DNA of 64,000 nucleotides from contig NZ_CP128988.1 of NCBI RefSeq assembly GCF_030406045.1, forward strand, positions 717,438 to 781,437. Reading direction: 5' to 3'. Below, piece after piece: positions 44,126 through 53,659 of this stretch (position 1 is the first letter of the stretch; the number at the start of each line of letters is the position of its first letter). Made by a program: the position numbers and the translations under genes. The notes under the pieces are model-generated. The model was not told where the DNA came from and did not search any database. It saw nothing but the letters and a program-made list of their open reading frames with translations. Source of the DNA: Thiohalobacter sp. IOR34 (GTDB lineage Bacteria; Pseudomonadota; Gammaproteobacteria; Thiohalobacterales; Thiohalobacteraceae).

Positions 44126-44149
44126 AAAACCCGCTCTTTGGCGGGTTTT
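44126..44149. terminator. Terminator-like hairpin upstream of the efflux genes
   Basis: AAAACCCGC/GCGGGTTTT with a 6-base loop. It reads as a terminator in either direction. It lies 51 bases before the adaptor start, so it may sit in the leader of that operon or end transcripts arriving from the left. Confidence 0.6.
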
Positions 44150-44199
44150 GTCCATTCCGGACCCTGCCTGGTCCATCGTCGGATACAAGGGGAGTCGCC

Positions 44200-45228
44200 A
44201 TGCGCTGGTTTCTGATGCTGTTTGTCCTGCTCTCGACGCTGGTGCGGGCGGAGCTGCAGAGCGTGCCGGCCGAATTGCAGCCCGTGGCGCGTGAACAGCG
44301 TTTCGAAGGCGTGATCGAGGCCGTCAACCAGGCCACGGTCGAGGCCCAGACCGCCGGCCAGATCGAGCAGATCTTTTTCGACGTCGACGACTATGTCGAA
44401 CGCGGGGCGGTGCTGCTGAAGCTGAAGGACACCGAGCAGAAGGCGCGCGTCCGCCAGGCCGAGGCGGCGCTGGCCGAGGCCACGGCACGGCTGCGCGAGG
44501 CAGAGAGCGAATACCGCCGCATCAAGGAGATCTTTGCCCGCAAGCTGGTCTCGCGATCCGCGATGGACAGCGCCAGTGCCGCGCTCAAGGCGGCCAGGGC
44601 ACGCTTGCACAAGGCCGAGGCGGCGCTGGCCGAGGCCAGGGAACAGCTCGAACATACGGTGGTGCGCGCCCCCTACAGCGGCATCGTCGTCGAGCGCCAC
44701 GTCGAGGTCGGTGAGCTGGCCAGTCCCGGCAAGCCCTTGATGACCGGACTGTCACTGGAACAGCTGCGGGTGGTGCTCTATCTCCCGCAGCGCTACCTGG
44801 AGGAGGTGCGGGACGGTGTGCCGAGCCGGATCTATGTCGGCGAGGACCGCCAGCGGACGCTGTCCGGCGGCCGGGTGACGGTCTACCCCTATGCCCATCC
44901 GGTAACGCACAGTTTCCGCACCCGCATCGCCCTGCCGGACGGGACGCCGGGCCTCTATCCGGGGATGCTGGTCAAGGTGGGCTTCGAGCTGGGCAAGCGC
45001 GAGCGGCTGCTGGTGCCGGCTACGGCGGTGGTGCGGCGCAGCGAGGTGACCGGCCTGTACGTGCTGGATGAGAGCGGCGGTGTGCATTTCCGCCAGGTGC
45101 GGCTGGGTCCGCCGGCAGCCGAGGGCCGGGTGGTGATTCTCGCCGGGCTGGCGGCCGGGGAACGGGTGGCCATCGATCCGATCGCCGCCTCGGCGGTGCT
45201 CAAGCAGCAGGCCGGGGAGAGGCGATGA
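44200..45228 (+). CDS. RND efflux periplasmic adaptor (membrane-fusion protein)
   Basis: The product has 342 residues with a signal peptide (RWFLMLFVLLSTLVRA). The lipoyl-like half motif AVNQATVEAQTAGQIEQIFFDVDDYVERG, a coiled-coil hairpin (KARVRQAEAALAEATARLREAESEY), and the second lipoyl half VVRAPYSGIVVERHVEVGE follow. It links the inner-membrane RND pump to an outer-membrane channel. ATGA at its end overlaps the permease start. No TolC-like gene is adjacent. GGGGAG precedes the ATG. Confidence 0.92.
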   Translation: MRWFLMLFVLLSTLVRAELQSVPAELQPVAREQRFEGVIEAVNQATVEAQTAGQIEQIFFDVDDYVERGAVLLKLKDTEQKARVRQAEAALAEATARLREAESEYRRIKEIFARKLVSRSAMDSASAALKAARARLHKAEAALAEAREQLEHTVVRAPYSGIVVERHVEVGELASPGKPLMTGLSLEQLRVVLYLPQRYLEEVRDGVPSRIYVGEDRQRTLSGGRVTVYPYAHPVTHSFRTRIALPDGTPGLYPGMLVKVGFELGKRERLLVPATAVVRRSEVTGLYVLDESGGVHFRQVRLGPPAAEGRVVILAGLAAGERVAIDPIAASAVLKQQAGERR

Positions 45229-48200
45229 GCGCCCCGCTCGGCATCTCCGGGCACATCGCTCGGCGTTTCCTGCATTCCCAGATCACGCCCCTGCTGGCCC
45301 TGGTCGGCTTTCTGCTCGGCCTGTTCGCCATTGCCATCACGCCGCGCGAGGAAGAGCCGCAGATCAACGTCACCTTCGCCAACGTCTTCATCCCCTTTCC
45401 CGGGGCCACGGCCGGCGAGGTGGAGAGCCTGGTTACCGCCTCCGCGGAGCAGGTGCTGTCCGAGATCGAAGGGGTCAAGCACATCTACTCCATGTCCCGG
45501 CCGGGGATGGCGGTGCTGACCGTGGAGTACGAGGTGGGCGAGGACCGCACCCAGGCCATCGTCCGCCTGTACAACGCCATCTTCTCCAATCAGGACTGGT
45601 TGCCGCCGAACGTCGGCGTGGGCCGGACCCTGATCAAGCCCAAGGGCATCGACGATGTGCCCATCGTCACCGCCACCCTCTGGACCCGCGACCCCGAGCG
45701 CGGTGCCTTCGATCTGCAGGCCATCGCCCATGCCATCGAGGCAGAGCTGAAGCGGGTGCCTGGGACGCGCGAGATCCAGACCATCGGCGGCGCCGACCGG
45801 GTGGTGCACGTGCTGCTCGACGCGCAGCGCATGGCCGGCCACGGTATCGCCCTCGACGATCTGCGCCTGGCACTGACCGCCGCCAACCAGGTGCGCGAGA
45901 GCGGCGCCCTGGTCAGCGGCAACCGGGAGCTGCTGGTGCGTACCGGGACCTTCCTGCTGAGTCCCGAGGAGATCGGTGATCTGGTGGTCGGGGTGCAGGA
46001 CGGCGCCCCGGTCTATCTGCGCGAGGTGGCCGAGATCCGTTACGGGCCCGATCAGCCCGAGCAGTACGTCTGGCTGGGCACCGGGGCGGCCGCCGCCGAC
46101 AAGGGGATCGAGGCGCGCGGCGAGTTCCCGGCCGTGACCCTGGCCATCGGCAAGAAGCCGGGCACCAATGCGGTGGAGATCGCCGATCAGGTGATCGAGC
46201 GCTTCGAACAGTTGCGCGGCATCTTCATACCCGAGGGCGTGGAGGTCACCATCACCCGCAACTACGGGGTGACCGCCAACGACAAGGCGCAGACCCTGAT
46301 CGGCAAGCTGATATTCGCCACCGGCTTCGTGGTGCTGCTGGTGTGGCTGGCGCTCGGCTGGCGCGAGGCCTTCATCGTCGGCACGGCGGTGGTGATCACC
46401 CTGGCCATCACCCTGTTTGCCTCCTGGGCCTGGGGCTTCACCCTCAACCGGGTCTCGCTGTTCGCCCTGATCTTCTCCATCGGCATCCTGGTCGACGACG
46501 CCATCGTGGTGGTGGAGAACATCCACCGGCACATGCAGATGGGTGGCCGGTCGCTGAGCGAGGCCATTCCCCTGGCCGTGGACGAGGTCGGCGGGCCGAC
46601 CATCCTCGCCACTTTCACGGTGATTGCCGCGCTCCTGCCGATGGCCTTCGTCACCGGGTTGATGGGACCCTACATGAGTCCCATTCCGATCAATGCCAGC
46701 ATCGGCATGCTGATCTCCCTGGCGGTGGCCTTCGTGGTCACCCCCTGGCTGACCTACCAGGTGCTGAAGGGACGTGCCGGGGAGGCGCATGCGTCGGCCG
46801 GGGAGGGCGTGCCGCCGGGCCTGTACCGCCTGTTCAGCCGCCTGGTCGGTCCCTTCCTGGGCACCGAGGGCGGGGCCAAGCGGCGTCGGCTGCTGGCCGT
46901 GGTGGTGTTGCTGCTGGTGGTTGCCTCGCTGGGCCTGGCCGGGGCCAAGTGGGTGGTGTTGAAGATGCTGCCCTTCGACAACAAGTCCGAGTTCCAGATC
47001 GTGGTCGACCTGCCGGAGGGCAGCAGCGTCGAGCAGACCGCGCGGGTGCTGGGCGAGATGGGCCGCTATCTGGCCGCGGTGCCCGAGGTAACCGACTACC
47101 AGATCTACGCCGGCACCGCGGCGCCGATCAATTTCAACGGCCTGGTGCGCCAGTACTATCTGCGTCAGGCGGCCAACCTGGGCGACATCCAGGTCAACCT
47201 GGCCGACAAGAAGCACCGTGAGCGCAAGAGTCACGACATCGCGCGCGCGGTCCGCGCGCCGCTGCAGGCGATCGCCGAGCGCTACGACGCCCGGCTCAAA
47301 GTGGTCGAGGTGCCACCGGGCCCGCCGGTGTTCGCTCCCCTGGTGGCCGAGGTCTATGGCCCTGACTACGCCGGCCAGATCGCGACCGCGAAGCGCATCC
47401 GTGAGCTTTTCGAGGCCACCCCGGACATCGTCGACATCGACGACAGCGTGGAGACGCCGGCGCCGGAGCTGGTGCTCAAGGTCGACCGGGAGCGGGCGGC
47501 CCTGCTCGGTGTCTCCCAGGCAGCGGTGGTCGAGGCCGTGGGCACGGCGCTGGCCGGCAGCGACGTCACCTACCTGCATGGCGAGACCGACAAGTATCCG
47601 GTGCCGGTGCGGCTGGAATTCCCGGTCAGCGAGAAGGCCGACATCGACTCGCTGCTCGCCATCCGCCTGCGTAACCGGCAGGGTGAATGGGTGGCCCTGG
47701 CGGACATCGTCTCGGTGTTGCGTCGGGAACGCTCGCACACCATCTATCACAAGGATCTGCTGCCGGTGGTGTACGTCACCGCCGACATGACCGGTGCGCT
47801 GGACAGCCCCTTGTATGGCATGTTCGAGATGGTCGGCCGGCTGAATGAACTGCCGCAAACGGACGGGCCGGCGATCGGCCAGACCTTCATCAGCCAGCCG
47901 GAGAATCCCTACCGCTACAGCATGAAGTGGGACGGCGAATGGCAGATCACCTATGAGACCTTCCGCGACATGGGCATCGCCTATTCGGTGGGGCTGCTGT
48001 TGATCTATCTGCTGGTGGTGGCCCAGTTCCACTCCTATCTGGTGCCGCTGATCATCATGGCGCCCATCCCACTGACCCTGATCGGGGTGATGCCGGGGCA
48101 TGCCCTGCTCGGTGCGCCCTTTACCGCGACCTCGATGATCGGCATGATCGCCCTGGCCGGCATCATCGTCCGCAACTCCATCCTGCTGGTGGACTTCATC

Positions 48201-48461
48201 AACGACGAGCTGGCCCGCGGCGTCGGTTTCGAGGAGGCGGTGCTGCGTTCAGGCGCAGTGCGGGCCAAGCCGATCGTGCTCACCGGTCTGGCCGCCATGC
48301 TGGGCGCGCTGTTCATCCTCGACGATCCGATCTTCAGCGGTCTGGCGATCTCGTTGATCTTCGGCATCTTCGTCTCCACCCTGCTGACCCTGGTGGTCAT
48401 CCCGATCATGTACTACGCCCTGCGCCGGAGGCAGTTCGCGGCCCGGGAGGCGGGGGAATGA
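45225..48461 (+). CDS. RND efflux permease
   Basis: The product has 1078 residues with the twelve-helix, two-loop layout of RND transporters. The TM4 proton-relay motif GILVDDAIVVVENIHRHM and the duplicated late segment (GMIALAGIIVRNSILLVDFI) are clear. It starts four bases before the end of the adaptor gene. The PATRIC-style periplasmic domain motifs resemble those of bacterial drug/organic-compound pumps rather than metal pumps; there is no metal-type signature in TM4. The substrate is unknown. Confidence 0.92.
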   Translation: MSAPLGISGHIARRFLHSQITPLLALVGFLLGLFAIAITPREEEPQINVTFANVFIPFPGATAGEVESLVTASAEQVLSEIEGVKHIYSMSRPGMAVLTVEYEVGEDRTQAIVRLYNAIFSNQDWLPPNVGVGRTLIKPKGIDDVPIVTATLWTRDPERGAFDLQAIAHAIEAELKRVPGTREIQTIGGADRVVHVLLDAQRMAGHGIALDDLRLALTAANQVRESGALVSGNRELLVRTGTFLLSPEEIGDLVVGVQDGAPVYLREVAEIRYGPDQPEQYVWLGTGAAAADKGIEARGEFPAVTLAIGKKPGTNAVEIADQVIERFEQLRGIFIPEGVEVTITRNYGVTANDKAQTLIGKLIFATGFVVLLVWLALGWREAFIVGTAVVITLAITLFASWAWGFTLNRVSLFALIFSIGILVDDAIVVVENIHRHMQMGGRSLSEAIPLAVDEVGGPTILATFTVIAALLPMAFVTGLMGPYMSPIPINASIGMLISLAVAFVVTPWLTYQVLKGRAGEAHASAGEGVPPGLYRLFSRLVGPFLGTEGGAKRRRLLAVVVLLLVVASLGLAGAKWVVLKMLPFDNKSEFQIVVDLPEGSSVEQTARVLGEMGRYLAAVPEVTDYQIYAGTAAPINFNGLVRQYYLRQAANLGDIQVNLADKKHRERKSHDIARAVRAPLQAIAERYDARLKVVEVPPGPPVFAPLVAEVYGPDYAGQIATAKRIRELFEATPDIVDIDDSVETPAPELVLKVDRERAALLGVSQAAVVEAVGTALAGSDVTYLHGETDKYPVPVRLEFPVSEKADIDSLLAIRLRNRQGEWVALADIVSVLRRERSHTIYHKDLLPVVYVTADMTGALDSPLYGMFEMVGRLNELPQTDGPAIGQTFISQPENPYRYSMKWDGEWQITYETFRDMGIAYSVGLLLIYLLVVAQFHSYLVPLIIMAPIPLTLIGVMPGHALLGAPFTATSMIGMIALAGIIVRNSILLVDFINDELARGVGFEEAVLRSGAVRAKPIVLTGLAAMLGALFILDDPIFSGLAISLIFGIFVSTLLTLVVIPIMYYALRRRQFAAREAGE

Positions 48462-48578
48462 GGACATCAGAATATTTTATATTGAGGGCATAGCTGCTAG
48501 GATGGGCAGCCGTCCCGCGCGCGCCGAAGAACGGGCCCTTCAGCGGCTGCGGACCATCCCCGCGTTGCAGAGAGAATC

Positions 48579-49484
48579 ATGGCTGATCGTAGACTTCAGG
48601 TTTTTCACACCGTTGCTCGACTGTTGAGTTTCACCAAGGCGGCCGAGACGCTGCACATGACCCAGCCGGCGGTGACCTTTCAGGTGCGCCAGCTGGAGGA
48701 GCACTTCAATACCCGCCTGTTCGACCGGACCCACAACCGCATCAGCCTCACCGAGGCCGGCAAGCGGGTCTTCGAGTTCGCCGACCGCATCTTCGTGCTC
48801 TATGACGAAATGGAAGAGGCGGTGCGCGAGATGACCGGCGAGGTCAGCGGGGTGATCAGCATCGGCGCCAGTACCACCATCGCCGAGTACATGCTGCCGG
48901 CTCTGCTCGGGGATTTCCGTACCCAGTATCCGGACGTCAACGTCCAGCTCAAGGTGTCGAACACCGACGGCATCGTCTCCATGGTCGAGAACAACGTCAT
49001 CGACCTGGGCGTGGTCGAAGCGCCGGTGAGCAACAAGAATCTGCTGGTGGAGGTCTGCCGCATGGACGAGCTGGTCGGCATCGTCCCCCCAGGCCATGCG
49101 CTGGCCGACCGCGCCTCCGTCACCCTGGAGGAGTTGCTCAAGTTCCCCTATATCTGCCGTGAGGAAGGCTCCGGTACCCGCGAGGTGATCCAGGAATACC
49201 TGCAGTCCTGTCAGGTCAACGTCAACGAGGTCAGCATCTGCATGGAATTGGGCAGCCCGGAGGCGGTGAAGGGCGCGGTGGAGGCGGCGATGGGGGTGTC
49301 CATCGTCTCCCGCGCGACCATCCACAAGGAGTTGCAGCTCGGTACCCTGGTGGCGCTGCCGCTGGAACCCAGGCTGGAACGGCCGTTCTCCTTCGTCCAT
49401 CAGAAACAGAAGTTCCGGCATCGGGCCATGGACGAACTGCTGGATTTCGCGCGCAGCTACTGCGAGACCCACCAGGAAATCTGA
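48579..49484 (+). CDS. LysR-family transcriptional regulator (CysL/YeiE-like)
   Basis: The product has 301 residues: a winged helix-turn-helix (~5-65, FHTVARLLSFTKAAETLHMTQPAVTFQVRQLEEHFNTRLFDR) and a substrate-binding domain with GVISIGASTTIAEYMLP near residue 90. The opening of the second domain is like the CysL/YeiE/selenium-associated group, of which YeiE responds to sulfite in enterics. A sulfur-related signal would fit this organism, but the target genes are not shown. It starts behind an AGAGAATC region and stands alone. Confidence 0.82.
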   Translation: MADRRLQVFHTVARLLSFTKAAETLHMTQPAVTFQVRQLEEHFNTRLFDRTHNRISLTEAGKRVFEFADRIFVLYDEMEEAVREMTGEVSGVISIGASTTIAEYMLPALLGDFRTQYPDVNVQLKVSNTDGIVSMVENNVIDLGVVEAPVSNKNLLVEVCRMDELVGIVPPGHALADRASVTLEELLKFPYICREEGSGTREVIQEYLQSCQVNVNEVSICMELGSPEAVKGAVEAAMGVSIVSRATIHKELQLGTLVALPLEPRLERPFSFVHQKQKFRHRAMDELLDFARSYCETHQEI

Positions 49485-49569
49485 ACACGGCGTTGCCGTC
49501 CGCCGGCGCTGTGCCGCCGGCCCGATACCCGCTATCATCAGTTGCATCATCCGGGATGCAGGGCAGAGC

Positions 49570-49959
49570 ATGGCCTCTTTGAACGACAGACTGCTGGATA
49601 TCTTCCAGTCGCTGGGTGCGGCCGATCAGGCAACGCTGCTCAGTTTCGCGGAATTCCTGCACAGCCGCAGCGGGGCAGGCGCCGCCACCGTGCCGGCGCC
49701 CGTGGCATCCCCCGAGCCGCCGCCGGTCGAGGAGCCACGGGACATCCCGCGGCCGGCCGAGGAATCGGTCATCAAGGCGGTCAAGCGTCTCGCCGCCACC
49801 TATCCGATGCTGGACAAGAGCAAGATGCTCAACGAGACCTCGGGGCTGGTCACCCAGCACGTGATCATGGGTCGTGATGCCGCCGAGGTCATCGACGAAC
49901 TGGAAGCGGTGTTCGCCCGCTGTTACGAAGACTACCGGGCGGAGCGGGGTGGTGCCTGA
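49570..49959 (+). CDS. Conserved hypothetical protein
   Basis: The product has 129 residues: an N-terminal helical part (LNDRLLDIFQSLGAADQATLLSFAEFLHSR), a Pro-rich linker (~38-65) and a second helical part (VIKAVKRLAATYPMLDKSKMLNETSGLVTQHVIMGRDAAEVIDEL). I recognise no family. It ends one base before the next ATG (49961), so it is very likely co-translated with the AI-2E-family transporter. Confidence 0.7.
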   Translation: MASLNDRLLDIFQSLGAADQATLLSFAEFLHSRSGAGAATVPAPVASPEPPPVEEPRDIPRPAEESVIKAVKRLAATYPMLDKSKMLNETSGLVTQHVIMGRDAAEVIDELEAVFARCYEDYRAERGGA

Positions 49960-49960
49960 G

Positions 49961-51061
49961 ATGAACATCGTCCGCCAGTGGTTCCGGCGCCATTTCTCCG
50001 ATCCCCAGGTGGTGATCCTGGCACTGTTCCTGGTCGCCGGCTTCCTGGTGGTGGCGACCATGGGCGACATGCTCGCTCCACTGCTGGCCGGTGTGGTGAT
50101 CGCCTATCTGCTTGAAGGCGTGGTCCAGTGGCTGGAACGGCGTAGCCTGGGGCGGACCCCGGCGGTGCTGCTGGTGTTCCTGACCTTCGTGTTCTTCCTG
50201 CTGTTCCTGATCTTCGGCCTGGTGCCACGCCTGTCGAGCCAGATCACCCAGCTGGTGCAGCAGTTGCCGGAGATGGTCGCCAAGTGGCAGGAGAGCCTGC
50301 TGCAACTTCCCGAACGCTACCCCGGTTTCGTCAGCGACGAGCAGGTGCGACAGCTGATGGCGGCGCTGCGCACCGAGCTCGGCGCCTTCGGCCAGAAGGT
50401 GTTGTCGCTGTCGGTGGCCTCGCTGTTCGGGTTGATCACCCTGCTGGTGTATCTGGTGCTGGTGCCGGTGCTGGTGTTCTTTCTGCTCAAAGACAAGCGG
50501 CGCATCCTCGGCTGGATCACCCAGCACCTGCCGCGCGAGCGGGCCCTGGCCACCGAGGTCTGGCGCGAGGTCGACGTGCAGATCGGCAACTACGTGCGTG
50601 GCAAGGTGTGGGAGATCTTCATCGTCGGCGGCGCCAGCTATCTGACCTTCAAGCTGATGGGGCTGCAGTACGCCGTGCTGCTCGGCACCCTGGTCGGCCT
50701 GTCGGTGATCGTGCCCTACATCGGCGCCGCCGTGGTCACCCTGCCGGTGGCGGTGATCGCCTACTTCCAGTGGGGCTGGTCGGCCGACTTCGCCTGGGTG
50801 CTGTTCGCCTATGGCCTGATCCAGGCCCTGGACGGCAACGTGCTGGTGCCGCTGCTGTTCTCCGAGGTGGTCAACCTGCATCCGGTGGCGATCATCGTCG
50901 CGGTGCTGGTGTTCGGCGGCCTGTGGGGGTTCTGGGGCGTGTTCTTCGCCATCCCCCTGGCGACCCTGGTGCAGGCCGTGCTTCGGGCCTGGCCGCGGCG
51001 TGAGTCGGAGCCGGTGCCGGCCGCTTCAGAGGCTCTCGGAGGCGAAGTCGGCCAGCCGTGA
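49961..51061 (+). CDS. AI-2E/PerM-family transporter
   Basis: The product has 366 residues starting at 49961, directly after the stop of the upstream gene. Several hydrophobic helices are seen, with LVPRLSSQITQLVQQLPEMV, LKDKRRILGWI and the late GGLWGFWGVFFAIPLA motif typical of this family. Members export or exchange small molecules including autoinducer-2 or act as sodium/proton antiporters; the substrate here is not known. The 3' end overlaps the convergent phoH gene by 36 bases. Confidence 0.88.
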   Translation: MNIVRQWFRRHFSDPQVVILALFLVAGFLVVATMGDMLAPLLAGVVIAYLLEGVVQWLERRSLGRTPAVLLVFLTFVFFLLFLIFGLVPRLSSQITQLVQQLPEMVAKWQESLLQLPERYPGFVSDEQVRQLMAALRTELGAFGQKVLSLSVASLFGLITLLVYLVLVPVLVFFLLKDKRRILGWITQHLPRERALATEVWREVDVQIGNYVRGKVWEIFIVGGASYLTFKLMGLQYAVLLGTLVGLSVIVPYIGAAVVTLPVAVIAYFQWGWSADFAWVLFAYGLIQALDGNVLVPLLFSEVVNLHPVAIIVAVLVFGGLWGFWGVFFAIPLATLVQAVLRAWPRRESEPVPAASEALGGEVGQP

Positions 51062-52444
51062 GCGTTCGCCCTGGCGCAGGGTGATGTGGCCGCTGTGTGA
51101 CCACTGCTTGAAACGGTCGACCACATAGGTCAGGCCGGAGGTGGTCTCGGTGAGATAGGGGGTGTCGATCTGCGCCACGTTGCCGAGACAGATCACCTTG
51201 GTGCCGGGGCCGGCGCGGGTGATCAGCGTCTTCATCTGCTTCGAGGTGAGGTTCTGCGCCTCGTCGATGATCAGGTACTTGTTGAGGAAGGTGCGGCCGC
51301 GCATGAAGTTCAGGGAGTGGATCTTGATCCGCCGCTGCAGCAGGTCGTTGGTCGCGGCCCGGCCCCATTCGCCGCCTTCCGAGTCGGTGAGCACCTCCAG
51401 GTTGTCCATCAGGGCGCCCATCCAGGGCGTCATCTTCTCCTCCTCGGTGCCGGGAAGGAAGCCGATGTCCTCGCCGACCGGCACCGTGACCCGGGTCATG
51501 ATGATCTCGCTGTAGCTCTGCTCTTCCAGTACCTGGGTGAGGCCGGCGGCCAGGGTCAGCAAGGTCTTGCCGGTGCCGGCCATGCCGACCAGGCTGACGA
51601 AGTCGATGTTCGGGTCCATCAGCAGGTTGAGGGCGAAGTTCTGTTCCCGGTTGCGGGCCGTGATGCCCCACACGGCATGGCTCTTCTTGCGATAGTCGCG
51701 GGCCAGTTCCAGCACCGTGCCGTCCTCGCCAGTCTCGCGTACCAGGGCCTCCAGCTCGCGGCCGTCGCCAATGTGGATGCACTGGTTGGGATAGAGTTCC
51801 AGGTCGCCCGGACCCTGGATGCGGTAGAAGGTGCGGCCCTCCTCCTGCCAGGAGTCCATGCTGTCGCCATGGCTGTCCCAGAAGCCGGCATCGAATTCAC
51901 GGGTGCCGCTGTAGAGCAGCGAGACATCGTCCAGCACTTGGTCGTTGTAGTAATCCTCGGCGGGGATGCCCAGCACCGCGGCCTTGATGCGCAGGTTGAT
52001 GTCCTTGGAGACCAGGGTGACGTGACGCTCCGGGTACTGTTTCTGCAGCGCCAGGGCGGTGCCGAGGATGTTGTTGTCGGGGATGTTGCCCGGCATGCCG
52101 TCCGGCAGCTCGAAGGACAGGCTGCGGGTCTGGATGAACAGGGTGCCGCTGCTCTCCAGCGTGTTGCCGTTGGCATCGGCCGGGCGTTGGTTGAGCGGGA
52201 TGCCCTGTTCGATGTCCTGATGCGAGGCGTGGCTGGTGAGGTCGTCGAGGAAGCGGTTCACCTGGCGGACGTTGCGCGCCACTTCCGAGGTGCCCTTCTT
52301 GGCGGCGTCCAGCTCCTCCAGCACCGCCATGGGCAGAAAGATATCGTGTTCCTTGAAGCGGAACAGGGCGGTGGGGTCGTGCATCAGGACATTGGTGTCG
52401 ACCACGAACAGGCACTTGCCCGCGGCCCTTTCCCGGCCGCTCAT
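51026..52444 (-). CDS. PhoH-family PIN-domain ATPase
   Basis: The start at 52444 (MSGRERAAGKCLFVVDTNVL) gives 472 residues and overlaps the bcp stop by four bases. The N-terminal PIN domain (~10-150) has acidic residues in FVVDTNVLMHD and IPDNNILGTAL. The PhoH ATPase follows with Walker A GMAGTGKT (near 265) and Walker B YLIIDEAQN. Such PIN-PhoH (PhoH2-like) proteins are RNA helicases and ribonucleases in related bacteria. The 3' end overlaps the convergent transporter gene. Confidence 0.9.
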   Translation of the reverse strand: MSGRERAAGKCLFVVDTNVLMHDPTALFRFKEHDIFLPMAVLEELDAAKKGTSEVARNVRQVNRFLDDLTSHASHQDIEQGIPLNQRPADANGNTLESSGTLFIQTRSLSFELPDGMPGNIPDNNILGTALALQKQYPERHVTLVSKDINLRIKAAVLGIPAEDYYNDQVLDDVSLLYSGTREFDAGFWDSHGDSMDSWQEEGRTFYRIQGPGDLELYPNQCIHIGDGRELEALVRETGEDGTVLELARDYRKKSHAVWGITARNREQNFALNLLMDPNIDFVSLVGMAGTGKTLLTLAAGLTQVLEEQSYSEIIMTRVTVPVGEDIGFLPGTEEEKMTPWMGALMDNLEVLTDSEGGEWGRAATNDLLQRRIKIHSLNFMRGRTFLNKYLIIDEAQNLTSKQMKTLITRAGPGTKVICLGNVAQIDTPYLTETTSGLTYVVDRFKQWSHSGHITLRQGERSRLADFASESL

Positions 52445-52929
52445 GCCTCGTCCCTTGCTGCCCTGGAGAGCGCCTTCACCGCCTCCAGCACCTCGTCGAC
52501 ATGGCCCTTGACCTTGACCTTGCGCCACTCGCGGCGCAGGATTCCCTGCTCGTCGATGAGGAAGGTGCTGCGCTCGATGCCCATCACCTTGCGGCCGTAC
52601 ATGTTCTTTTCCTTGATCACGTCGAACAGCCGGCAGACAGTCTCGTCGCTGTCGGAGAGCAGATCGAAGGGGAAGCCCTGCTTGGCCTTGAAGTTCTCGT
52701 GGCTGCGCAGGCTGTCGCGGGAGACGCCGAGGACCACCGCCTTCTGGCGTCTGAACCTGGCGTACTGGTCACGGAAGTCCTGGCCCTCGGTGGTGCAGCC
52801 CGGGGTGCTGTCCTTGGGATAGAAGTAGAGCACCACCTTCTTGCCGCGCAGCTCGGAGAGGCGCGCCGTCTTGCCGCCGGTGGCCGGCAGTTCGAAATCG
52901 GGAACCTTCTTGCCTACTTCTGGCGTCAT
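52441..52929 (-). CDS. bcp: Thioredoxin-dependent peroxiredoxin, Bcp/PrxQ type
   Basis: The product has 162 residues. The peroxidatic Cys is in TPGCTTEGQDF; the resolving Cys usual five residues later is absent (GQ in place of xC). A second Cys in ETVCRLF near residue 96 could resolve instead, as in another PrxQ subclass. It reduces hydroperoxides with thioredoxin. It overlaps phoH by four bases (ATGA). The order gcvR-bcp next to dapA is as in enterics. Confidence 0.94.
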   Translation of the reverse strand: MTPEVGKKVPDFELPATGGKTARLSELRGKKVVLYFYPKDSTPGCTTEGQDFRDQYARFRRQKAVVLGVSRDSLRSHENFKAKQGFPFDLLSDSDETVCRLFDVIKEKNMYGRKVMGIERSTFLIDEQGILRREWRKVKVKGHVDEVLEAVKALSRAARDEA

Positions 52930-52968
52930 CTTTCCTCCGGGTCGTTGATGCTGGACAGGGGGGCGGTC

Positions 52969-53499
52969 TCAGCCCTTGGCGGGCTCGATGACCGCGTCGA
53001 GATTGAGCTGGTCGCAGAAATCCATGAACTCCTCGCGCAGGGTGGCGATATGCACCCGTGCCGGGATGTCCACCGTCATGTGCACCGCGAACATCGGCGT
53101 GCCGGTGTGGGGCGCGGCATAGGAGGTGGTGCTGAGATCCTGGATGTTGATGTTGCGGGCGGAAAAGAAGCTGGCCAGGTTGTGGACGATGCCGGGGTTG
53201 TCCAGGGCCACCACGTCGACCAGATAGGGGAGCTGGTCGCGGGTGGATTCGCGGGTCTCGGTGCGGCGGGTGGTGATGGTCATGCCGAGCCGCTCGCCGA
53301 TCGCGGGCAGCTGGTCTTCCAGCTTGGCGATGGCATTCCAGTTGCCGCTGACCAGCAGGATCACGGCAAAGTCGCCACCGAGCACGGTCATCCGGCTGTC
53401 GGCGATATTGCCGCCATGTTCGAGGATGCCTCGGGTCAGTTCATTGACGATGCCGGGTCGGTCTTCGCCGATCGCGGATATCACGAGATGGTTGCTCAT
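52969..53499 (-). CDS. gcvR: Glycine cleavage system transcriptional repressor
   Basis: The product has 176 residues from ATG 53499 (MSNHLVISAIGEDRPGIVNEL). Two ACT domains: residues ~3-80 and ~92-170, each with the glycine-binding loop pattern (EDRPGIVNEL and DNPGIVHNL). GcvR represses gcvTHP by binding GcvA in the absence of glycine. It is divergent from dapA, a conserved arrangement, and lies 39 bases upstream of bcp in the same direction. Confidence 0.9.
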   Translation of the reverse strand: MSNHLVISAIGEDRPGIVNELTRGILEHGGNIADSRMTVLGGDFAVILLVSGNWNAIAKLEDQLPAIGERLGMTITTRRTETRESTRDQLPYLVDVVALDNPGIVHNLASFFSARNINIQDLSTTSYAAPHTGTPMFAVHMTVDIPARVHIATLREEFMDFCDQLNLDAVIEPAKG

Positions 53500-53659
53500 G
53501 GGGGGTCGGTTCCGGAAAAGGGTTGTTGCGGACACTGCCCCACAGTGTACCACCAACCCGCGCTGGTCTCGCCTCCGCCCGACGCCCCGGCCGCCTTGTC
53601 AGTGGGGGGCGGGCCAAGTAGTATGTGACCGTTTTTCCTGATGATTGCGGAGTTCGCGC

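Larger units (their letters stand above)
43350..44199. other. Repeat-filled intergenic region upstream of the efflux genes
   Basis: This 850-base gap holds two REP pairs, a 238-bp tandem duplication, three solo MITE-family ends and a terminator-like hairpin. I find no coding frame that I accept. A promoter for the efflux operon probably lies in 44080-44199, but none was clear. Confidence 0.6.
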
